Shown in pieces: positions 32,063 through 41,200 of a stretch of 64,000 bases of DNA. The position numbers and the translations under genes were made by a program. Within the stretch, counting starts at the first letter, position 1, and every line of letters begins with the position of its first letter. Source of the stretch: Kiloniellaceae bacterium (lineage in GTDB: Bacteria; Pseudomonadota; Alphaproteobacteria; Kiloniellales; Kiloniellaceae); assembly GCA_021776195.1 (NCBI GenBank), contig JAJFGK010000051.1:18229-82228 (forward strand), written 5' to 3'. The notes beneath the pieces were generated by a model, which ran no database searches, had not been told where the DNA came from, and saw only the letters and a program-made list of their open reading frames with translations.

Positions 32063-32983
32063 ATGCAGAATCATATCGGTGCCTTGGCGCGGTCATTCCA
32101 GCAATTTGGTCGCCGCGGAGACTCGATCCTCGCGCACATCTCGCCCTCCGAAGCCGATCTTTTGAGGCGCCGCGGTGGTGCTGGATCCATCAATCCGGTC
32201 ACGCTTCTGCCAGAATTTTTTGGTCCCAGCGACGGCGGCCCCGGCCCTGGCGAAGGCGGAACCGGTGGTGGTCCGGGAGGTGCAGGGACCGGAGGTGGTG
32301 ATGGCCCGAGTGATGCGGGGGGCGGAGGCGGTGGTGGAGGCGGTAGCGGCGGCGGCGACGCCACGGATCATGACGCTGGCGTTGCTTCTGGATTGGGTCG
32401 TGGCGCGGCGACGGATATTAGCGCTGGCCTTGGAAGCGCTCTTGGTGGGATAGGCGCTGAAGCAAGCGATGCAGGTTCCGTCGGCATAGACTTTACGGAT
32501 TCTACGACCCGCCAAAATGCTTTCGCAACCCGTCCGCGCGTCGGAACAAAACAGTTCGCTGAGGTCGTTTCTCTGGCTCGACAGGCAACAAAGGAACGGC
32601 CGGGTTTTGCTGCGGCAGTGGGTGCCCTGTCTCAAGCGGCCATGCCCTCGGCGATGGCACTAGGCATCAATGCTTTGAACGCCATTGCGGATCGCCCCAC
32701 CAGTGGCGTCCTGGGGGCTCTCGGGTTGGGCGGCGAAGCTCCAGACCCTGACGATATAGGTATGGACGGCCGCAGCGATGCCGAAGGTAACGAACCCGGC
32801 GGCTCAGGCGATTTCCTGCCGGCAGCCCCGCTACCGCCTCAGGGGGCCTTGACCCCGCCGGCGCCGCCGCCTGACCCCCGAGCCGCATTGGCACCGCGCC
32901 CCCGGAACTATCTGCATTCAGACCCGTTCTCGGGCCGCATCACACCGTACCGGCCCCTGCGGCCGGCGCTTTCTCGGTTCTAA
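32063..32983 (+). CDS. Gly/Pro-rich internal virion protein
   Basis: 306 residues. The start QNHIGALARSFQQFGRRGDSILAHISPSEADLLRRRGGAGSINPVTLLPEFFG is a recurrent phage motif (GD-x-x-LAH-x-x-P-x-E) found in ejection or tail proteins. A ~45-residue polyglycine linker follows, then a helical part and a Pro/Ala-rich tail ending SDPFSGRITPYRPLRPALSRF. ATG 32063 is chosen for GAGGAACC upstream. First of four consecutive internal-protein genes. Confidence 0.7.
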   Translation: MQNHIGALARSFQQFGRRGDSILAHISPSEADLLRRRGGAGSINPVTLLPEFFGPSDGGPGPGEGGTGGGPGGAGTGGGDGPSDAGGGGGGGGGSGGGDATDHDAGVASGLGRGAATDISAGLGSALGGIGAEASDAGSVGIDFTDSTTRQNAFATRPRVGTKQFAEVVSLARQATKERPGFAAAVGALSQAAMPSAMALGINALNAIADRPTSGVLGALGLGGEAPDPDDIGMDGRSDAEGNEPGGSGDFLPAAPLPPQGALTPPAPPPDPRAALAPRPRNYLHSDPFSGRITPYRPLRPALSRF

Positions 32984-32995
32984 AGGAGTATCCCC

Positions 32996-33937
32996 ATGGG
33001 CATTTTCGATGCTGGTAGCGTCTCGCAGATCGAGGAGTTCCCCGATTGGCTGACCGACGCGGCGCAGGACAGCGTCAACCTGGCTTCCAAGGCGGCGAAC
33101 CAGCCTTACGAGGCCTATCCGCGCGCGCGCCTGGCCCCGTTCACCGCACGCCAGAACCGGGGGTTCCGGAAGATCGATGCCGCGGTGGATGACTGGCGCC
33201 CGGACCTGGCCCGCGCGGGCGGCGCGCTGTCCTCGGCGGGCGGGGCGCTGCGAGACGTGGGCCGGGTGGGCGATTCGCGCTTCACCGACCCTGGCGTGGC
33301 CGAGGCGTACATGAACCCATTCGTCGACGAGGTCGTGGACACCTCGTTGCGACGGTACGACGAGGACGCGGCGCGGGCGCGCAACGACCTTTCCGACCGC
33401 CGGGTGGCGACCGGGTCCTTCGGGGGCGGGCGCCATGGCGTGGCCGAGGCGGAGTTCGATCGGGGCAGCGCCGAGGACCGGGCGCGGATCAACGCCGGCC
33501 TGATGTCGGACGCCTATAACTCGGCCGCCGGGATCTACACCTCGGACCAGGGCCGGGCCCTAGACGCCTATAGCACCCAGGCGGACGGCTATCAGGATGT
33601 GGCGCGCGGGTACGGGGCTCTCGCCGGAGACCGTCAGGCCCTGGCCTACGGCGACGCGGACGCGCTGCTGCGGGCGGGCGGCGCCGAACAGGGGCTGAAG
33701 CAGGCCGGGCTGGACATCGGGTACGGCGACTTCCTCGAGCAGCGCGACTGGCCGATCCGGGGCGTGAACATCTACAGCGGCGCGTTGTCCTCGACGCCGG
33801 TGGGCTCCACCAGGACCGAGACGGTTGAGCCCAACACCGCGGGACAGATCGGCGGCGCGCTGACCACCGGGCTCGGCATTCTCGACAACGTCGGCGGGCT
33901 GGACGGCGTCGGCGACTTCTTCTCGAGCTTTTTCTGA
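32996..33937 (+). CDS. Internal virion / ejection protein
   Basis: 313 residues. The segment YMNPFVDEVVDTSLRRYDEDAARARNDLSDRRVATGSFGGGRHGVAEAEFDR is characteristic of a structural protein family that precedes large ejection proteins in podoviruses. Long helices, then a glycine-rich C-terminus (GGALTTGLGILDNVGGLDGVGDFFSSFF) that could insert in membrane. A ribosome-binding site AAAGGAG precedes it. Confidence 0.74.
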   Translation: MGIFDAGSVSQIEEFPDWLTDAAQDSVNLASKAANQPYEAYPRARLAPFTARQNRGFRKIDAAVDDWRPDLARAGGALSSAGGALRDVGRVGDSRFTDPGVAEAYMNPFVDEVVDTSLRRYDEDAARARNDLSDRRVATGSFGGGRHGVAEAEFDRGSAEDRARINAGLMSDAYNSAAGIYTSDQGRALDAYSTQADGYQDVARGYGALAGDRQALAYGDADALLRAGGAEQGLKQAGLDIGYGDFLEQRDWPIRGVNIYSGALSSTPVGSTRTETVEPNTAGQIGGALTTGLGILDNVGGLDGVGDFFSSFF

Positions 33938-33951
33938 TTTGGGAGCCTGAC

Positions 33952-35244
33952 ATGGGTGTCGAAATTCAGCCGCACCAGCCCTGGGTAGACATCTTCCCTC
34001 GCGACATGAATTCGCGGGACGAATGGGATCAGTACGTCCAGGCATATCGGAAGCACGCAGGAGGCGGCCTCGGCCCTATCTCGCGTCCCAGGCCATGGAT
34101 GGGGGGCTTGCGAGAGCAAGAGGCGCCTGGCGTTAGCGAAGTTCTTCCCACTGGTCCTCTTGAGGCGCTGGCTGATGGTGCTGCTGACATCTATGACCGG
34201 TTCGGGCGCTGGGCGAACGAGGCCTACCCCGGTGGCGTCAACAGCGTCCTGCCCCGCACCCTGGGTTACCCCGAGCACCTTCGGTCCCGCCTTGACGTGG
34301 AGGAAGGTCCGCGCTCTCCGACATCGCCCTATGACTGGACTGGTCCCGCCAGCGGAAGACCCTACCAGGTCAATCCCGTGCCTCGCGGCCCCGCACTCGC
34401 CGCTGCTGGGCTGGCCCCTGTTGCGCCACCTGTGGCGGAAGCCCCTGGAGGTGGCGCGCTTTCCCGGCCAGCTCTGCCGAGGCCTGCCCGCGCCCCTATC
34501 GGCCCCCCGGGTGGCCCTGGCCGCAATCCGCGCGGCGCTCTCGGGGGAATGCCGGGGCGTGCGCGGTTGCCGCTCCAAGGGCCTCCCGCGGGTGCGCTGG
34601 CCGTGTCTGGCGCACCCCCCACGCCACCTCGCTCTGAGGACATGGATGGCCTAAGCCGGGGCGACTTCCTGGTACGCGCCGGGCTCGGCATGATGAGCTC
34701 GGCGAGCAAACCGCATTCAAGCCTGTTCGGGTCCATCGGGGAGGGCTTCGGCGGTGCGCTGGACTACGATCGGGCGCGCCGCAAGGAGCAGATGGAGAGC
34801 GCCCAGCGGACCTTCGAGAACGATCTAGCCGAGCGCAGGCTGGCCGAGACTGAGAAGGCCAATCAAGCCCGTCAGGACTACTACAACCGTCCCGCCGCGC
34901 CGAAGTACGAGAAGGTGGTGGATGCCGAGGGGAACGTGGTCTTCGTGGATCCGGCCAGCCAGAAGACTTGGGAATCGGGCCTTCGCGCACGCGACACCGG
35001 CCAGATCCCGCTCGCCCAGATGAGGAGCAAGGAGCTGCTACGTCTGACTCTCTCGGACGATCCCGATACGGCCGCCGCCGCCGAGGCTGAACTGCTGGAA
35101 CGCAACGACCTCTCCACAGGGGCCGAGGCCTCGAACGGGACGCCGCCGGCTGCTTCAGAGCGTGTCGTTGGGCAGATCTACGATTCCCCCAAGGGTAAAG
35201 TCCGCTGGGAAGGTGATGGCTGGACCCTCGTGGAAGATGGCTGA
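33952..35244 (+). CDS. Internal virion protein with disordered middle
   Basis: 430 residues. A structured N-part (~1-120), a Pro/Gly/Ala-rich disordered middle (~130-225), a short hydrophobic helix (RGDFLVRAGLGMMSSASKPHSSLFGSIGEGFGGAL) and a Lys/Glu coiled coil (RARRKEQMESAQRTFENDLAERRLAETEKANQARQDYY) before a beta-like end. The stop overlaps the start of the giant gene (TGATG), so these are probably ejected together. Confidence 0.7.
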   Translation: MGVEIQPHQPWVDIFPRDMNSRDEWDQYVQAYRKHAGGGLGPISRPRPWMGGLREQEAPGVSEVLPTGPLEALADGAADIYDRFGRWANEAYPGGVNSVLPRTLGYPEHLRSRLDVEEGPRSPTSPYDWTGPASGRPYQVNPVPRGPALAAAGLAPVAPPVAEAPGGGALSRPALPRPARAPIGPPGGPGRNPRGALGGMPGRARLPLQGPPAGALAVSGAPPTPPRSEDMDGLSRGDFLVRAGLGMMSSASKPHSSLFGSIGEGFGGALDYDRARRKEQMESAQRTFENDLAERRLAETEKANQARQDYYNRPAAPKYEKVVDAEGNVVFVDPASQKTWESGLRARDTGQIPLAQMRSKELLRLTLSDDPDTAAAAEAELLERNDLSTGAEASNGTPPAASERVVGQIYDSPKGKVRWEGDGWTLVEDG

Positions 35245-38200
35245 TGGCCAAACTTTCTGACGCCGAGGTCTGGGGCGCACCGGGAAAGCTATCGGATGCC
35301 GATATCTGGGGCGACGCCGGTGGCGATGAAGGCCCCGGACGCCTCGCTCATGCCGCCGGCAGTGTCGGGCGCGGCACGCTCGATATCGCCACGGGCACGC
35401 TGACGGAAGTCTCTCGCGTCGGGCAGCACCGGGACGTCAACCTTTCTCGTGGGTTCGATCTGATCGACAGCGGCGTTCCCGCCAACGACGCCTATCAGCA
35501 GGCGAAGGGCATCGGCGTCGGTCTGAGCGACTACCTGCAGTATGAGGGCGCCGACCCGGAAAGTCGGGCAAAGCTGCGCGAGATCCACGTTGGGGATCCA
35601 TCCGCGCCCCTCACGGAACGCCCCGCCTACAAGGCAGGCACGGCTTTGACCGAGTTCGGCCAGGAGTCTTTGCCGAACAACCCCAACTATGCGGGCGATT
35701 TCTTCACGGATGCAGTCCCGCGGGGGCTGGGCACCGTGGCCGGGTTCCTCGCGTCCGGGGCGGCCCGGGGTGGGCCGGCGATCGCGGGGGCCTTGACCGG
35801 TGCCGGCCTGCAAACCCGCGACGCCGTCGAGAGCGACGCTACGCCCGAGCAGATCGACACCGCGGCGGCCTACGGTGCCGGCTTGGGGCTGACCGACGCT
35901 GTTCCCATCGGTATCGGCGCCGGCGCTCTGGCGAGCGGCGTGGGTAGCGCGGTCAAACGGATTGCCGGGACCACAGCGGCAGAGGCCGTTCAGGAAGCCG
36001 GGCAGACCTTGGGCGAGAACTTGGTTGCATCTGACCTGGCCGCCTACGACCCTGATCGCCCATTGATCGAGGGCGTCGGCGAGGCCACCGCGGTCGGTGG
36101 CGTGGTCGGCTTTACCATGCAGACCCTGGGCGAGACCCTGGCCGGCGTGTTTGGCGGCCGTCGCGGGGGTAAGGGCGCTTCGGGGAGCCCCCAGAGCGAG
36201 GATGACCCCGGTCCGGCTCCAGGTGACGAACAGGAGGGCGGCCCCCAGGGCAAGACCCAGGTCAACGCGAACGGCTTCCAGGCGTCCGTCGATCTGAAGG
36301 ACGGCGTGGCCCAGGGCACCGTGAAGGCACGGACCGGGGCCGGGGAGGGCGTTCCGCTCTACGCCGGACCGGAGGAGTCCGAACAGGCATTCATCGTCGA
36401 CACCGTGGATCCCGAGACCGGCGCCTTCGTGGACAGCCGGCTCGTCATGGGAGTGCCGTCCCAGGAGGCCGCCAGGGCGCTCTACACGGGCCAGGAGGCC
36501 GCCGACTCCATCGGGGCCATCACACCCGTTTCAGCCTCCAGCGCCCGCGAATGGCTCGCCCAGGAGGGCAACAAGCGCACTCCCTTCGCCGACAGTGCCT
36601 TGGCCGGCGGCCAGGGGCGCAGAGACAGCAATCTAGGCCAGCCCGAGCGGACGACCTATGCCCCGGTGCAGGTCAACGACGGGGGCTCGCCACGGTTCGG
36701 CATCGAGAAGGTGACCGGGCAGACCCGCGAGCGGATTCCCGGTGCCGAGTTCTCCTCGATCGAGACCGCGACAAGGCTGGCCGGCCGGATGACGGCCTCT
36801 GGCAATTCGCTGTTGACCCCGAACGAGGACGAGGCCCTGGCGGAGTCGGCATCAAGCCAGGGGATCGCCGGAGCCGATACCGAGCTCTTCCGAATCCAGG
36901 AGGACCCCCGCTACAGCCAGGAGCAGAAGGACGAGGCGGCCAACGTCGTCGCCTCCCTGGTCCAGGTTCTGCCGGTGACCGGGCACGGAGCGGGCCTGCG
37001 GTTCGAAGATCAGATCTTAATGGCGGATAGCCAGGCCGCGAAAGCGTCTGGGGCCGCTGGTTCGCCCTATGCGGCGGGCGCCACGGTCGGGGGCAGGCTC
37101 ATCAAGGTCGCTCTCAATTTCCAAGAACAGAACTTCGACCCGACGGACACCGCCTATCACGAGGCTGTGCACGTCCTGCAGGGGCTCGCCAAGGAGGCCG
37201 ACCCGGCTCTGGCCAAGACCATGTCGAAGGCCTTCCCGGAGCGGGGCCGGATCGGTGCTCTGCCGCCGTCGATCCGCCGGCTGTTGAAGCGCACGCCCTC
37301 GGCCATAACGGATGGCAACACCGTCTTCGACGACCTGAAGGCGTCTTTCGGCAACAAGCCCCTTTCCGGATCCGAGTTGCAGGCGGTCGCCCTGGCTGCT
37401 TACGCACGGGCCCGGGCCGACGGCGTTGAGCTGACGATGCCCGGGACGATGCGAAAAGTGCTCGACCTCTTCCTGGACTTCTTCGAGGCCCTTGGCAGCA
37501 AGGTGGCCGGCGGCCGCTTCCAGACCCAAGCCGGTCTTGCCAAGGACTTCGAGAGCGGCGCGCTTGGACGGGGCCTCGCCGGCCAGGCCGGGCGCCAGAA
37601 GCTCTCGGACGCCGATATCGGCCTTGAGCCGGCACCCCCGGTGTCCCCAGCCCCGGCGCCAGAGCCGGTGGCCTCGGCCCCAGAGCCGACCCACCCCGAC
37701 GAAGCACCGTCACCCGAACCAGGCCTGCCGGAAACGGCGGCGCCAGGTGGGGAGAGCGGGCAGGTTGACATTGGGTCTGTCGTCCCCCGACAGGAACCTT
37801 CGCCGCCAGTCCGCTCCACTCCCGCCCGGCCGCGCGGTGGCGCTCATGATGGCGAGTCGATCCTGCCGTTCCTGGCGCAATGGGGGGTCCAGGACCAGCG
37901 CGGCGAGCTGTCGCATATGGGCGCACAGCACTGGCACCGTGAGGGCTCGTTCCGGCGCAAGCTGGTTCGTGAGGATGGCCTGACGATCCATGAAGCGCGC
38001 GAGCGGGCCGAGGAAGAAGGCTTCCTGCCCGTCGGCTCCTACGATGGTGACCTGCTGAACATGATCGAGGAGGAGTTGAAGGTCACACCGCAACTCCGGT
38101 CCCAGGATGCCCAGGCGGAAGCCGATCGGCTGCGCGAGCTCACTCGTGAAGACGAAGACCGCAAATGGATGGAGCGTCAGGCCGCCGAGGTCGGCATCGA

Positions 38201-41200
38201 GACCACCGGCGACGAGGACTTGACCGACCTTCACAGCAGGATCACCGCGGCGCGCGAGGCCGCTGACACCGATCTTGCGAGACTTGACGCCATCCTTGCC
38301 GCAGAGGACGATGTAGACCGCATTGTTCGCGAGGAACTGGCGCGAAGCGAGGAAGACAATGCCCCAATCGAACTTGAAGGACCCCCGGCATTCGAAGACG
38401 CCGGCGGAGACCCTGAACCGGCTCCAGCGCAAGCAGGCCCTGGTGAACAGCCTGTTGGCCGACCCGAAGCAGCCCCAGGAGAGCAAGAAGCGGCTGGGCT
38501 GGGCGCGGGAGTCCGTGGAGAGCGCGATCAGGATGGTGCGCAAGCGGCTCTAGTCGACCCGCCTGCCGTCGATCTGACCGACCAGGGCCCGCAGCCGGCC
38601 ATCCCCGGCGCCGAGAAGATCCCCGACAGAGAGCTGGCCGAGCGCCGGATGGAAGGCCGGCAGACGGCCGCAGCCCCGCAGAAGGACGCCGACGAAGGCC
38701 TGTTCGACCTGGGTGCCCGCGCACAGACCGATCTGCTGGACGCGGTGAACGAGGCCGCAGCCGAAGCCGACCCAGCCCCGACCGAGGCCCAGAAGGAGGC
38801 GGGCAACTACAAGAAGGGCCATGTCACGGTCCATGGCCTGGACATCACCATCGAGAACGAGAAGGGCTCGATCCGCAGCGGCACCGATCCGGACGGCAAC
38901 CCATGGGAAGTGCGCATGCCAGCGCACTACGGCTATATCAAGCGGACCGAGGGCGCCGACGGCGAGCAGGTGGACGTCTATCTGGGCGACAATCCAGCGA
39001 GCGAGCAGGTCTTCGTGGTCTTCCAGAAGGACTTGGCCGCCAACAAGTTCGACGAACATAAAATCGTAATCGGGGTGGCGACCGCCGAGGAAGCCCGGGC
39101 TCTCTACGAAGCCGGGTTTAGCGATGGCCGGGGCGCCGAACGGCTCGATCGCATGGAAACCCTCTCCATCGACCAGTTTAAGGCGAAGCTCGAGGATGGC
39201 GCCTACGCCAAGGGACGGCTGTCTCCCAAGGCGAACCGGGCCAGCGCGGACGAACAGTTCGCCGCGGCCCAGCCCAACTCGATCGCCGCCGCGGACATCA
39301 CCCGCGCGACACCGCCTGACACCTTCGTGCTCTCTCCGGCCGGCCAAATCGACTACGGCCGCATCACCGAAGAGGTTGCCGCGGCGACGGGTCTGAAGCC
39401 TCTGCCGATCCGCCTGCGGGTCGGAGACAGGACTTTCGGGCTGCGCCACATCGACCAGCGGCACGGCAAGGCGGTGAAAGCGGTCGGCGGGTCCATCGAG
39501 CGGTTCGTTTGGAGTGTGGCTCAAGGCTACAACCAGATTCGGCGCAGCGGAGCCGGCGACATCAATCTCGTTCGACAGCGTCCGGGGGAAAATAGGCTGG
39601 TCGGGATGGCGCTCGCCGAAGACAGCGGCTTTTACACCGTCAACACCGCGTTTTTGCCTTCTGTCGCGAGAGGTACGTTGCTGTGGGAGGAACGGCGCAG
39701 GCAGACCTCACCCGATTCCGGAGACCAGGCCCCTTACACAGCACCCTCCGACAAGTCCGGGGAAGGCCATCGAAGCGCTCGGGACACAGGCAACACCCTC
39801 AAGTTAGGGGGTCGCGGTAAAAAAATCAACAACGACGGCGGCGAGCAATATTCCGCGACACGTTACCGGGACGCCACGCCGACGCAGAAGCGCCTAGTGG
39901 ACTCCATGTCCGACGAGGCAGTGGCGAAGATCGTCAAGCTCGCCCGGAATGAGACCGACGTTCAGTACGCCGCAGCCTGGCACGGCTCGCCACATGACTT
40001 CGACCAGTTCACCACCAATGCCATGGGGACTGGCGAGGGTGTGCATGCCTTTGGTTGGGGGCTCTATTTTGCCGGCAAGAAGCAAATCGCGAACCATTAC
40101 CGCGAGGCACTGTCACGCAATCGAACGCCCCCAAGAGAGGTCCTCCGCCGCTACTTTTCCCCGGGAAACATTGTTCCTTCTTACAGTGGGTTCGACAGGG
40201 TTATTGCTTTCAATGAGGGCACCGAAGACGGGGACTGGTTTGTCGATGTGCAGGCGGTTGAGCGTGACGAAGACGGTAACTGGGTGAAGGCCCGTGGTTT
40301 GAGTGGATTGCGCCCTCGCCGGCACGCAACCACTCCGTCTCCTAAAGATATAGAGAAAGTCACTGGAGAGAAGTCTGGCCGCCTCTACAAGGTCGAGCTG
40401 GCCCCCGCCGAGGACGAATACCTCTATTGGGACAAGCCCGTAAGCCAGCAAAGCGCTAAGGTCAGGAACGCCCTTACCGCGGTAAAGCTACCGTTTCGCT
40501 TCAGCGGCCTTCTGGAGCCGGAGCGAACCTTCAGACCCTGGCTGAAAGAAGAACTTGCCAGCGCCCACAGCTTGGACAAGCCCGCATGGAAACTATACAG
40601 CAGCATCGGGCGTCGGCTGGGGAGCGAAGAGGCCGCCTCCAAGGCCCTGCTCGCAGCCGGAATCCCCGGCATCAAGTACCTCGACCAAGGCAGCCGCGGC
40701 GCCGGCGAGGGCACCTACAACTACGTGATCTTCGACGACAACCAGATCACGGTGGAGGAAAAGTACAGCGCCACGGTGTCTCCCCAGCGTCGCCGCCGCC
40801 GGCAGACCGCAGGGCGGGTCGCCACGGAGACGGCACGGATCACCGGCAGCCTCGCCCCCGGCCAGCCGGCTTGGTCGGCCCCGGAGGACCGGGTCCGCGA
40901 TCACCTGAACATCAGGAATCTGCGGGCGGTACGGTCCGGACAGGACTTGGTCGACCTCATCGCTCGCGCCACGCAGGCGGGCGGCGCCGAGGCCCTTCGT
41001 ATCAAGACCCAGGACGCCTTCCTGCGGGTGCGCCGGGTCGAGGAGCGCATCGCCCAGGCCCGCGGCCGTCCGATTGACGACCAGCTCGACCCCTACACCA
41101 TGGAAACGCTCCACCACGGCAAGATCGGGCACCTTCTGGACGAGTTCGAGAGGGGCCCGCAAGCCAACCTCATCCGAAAGATCAATGATGCGGGCTTCAC

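Noticed and set aside
34160..34654. 164-residue alternative + frame inside the internal virion protein at 33952
   Set aside because: Unlike the nested gene at 38359, its codons and composition look unnatural and no ribosome-binding site precedes it.
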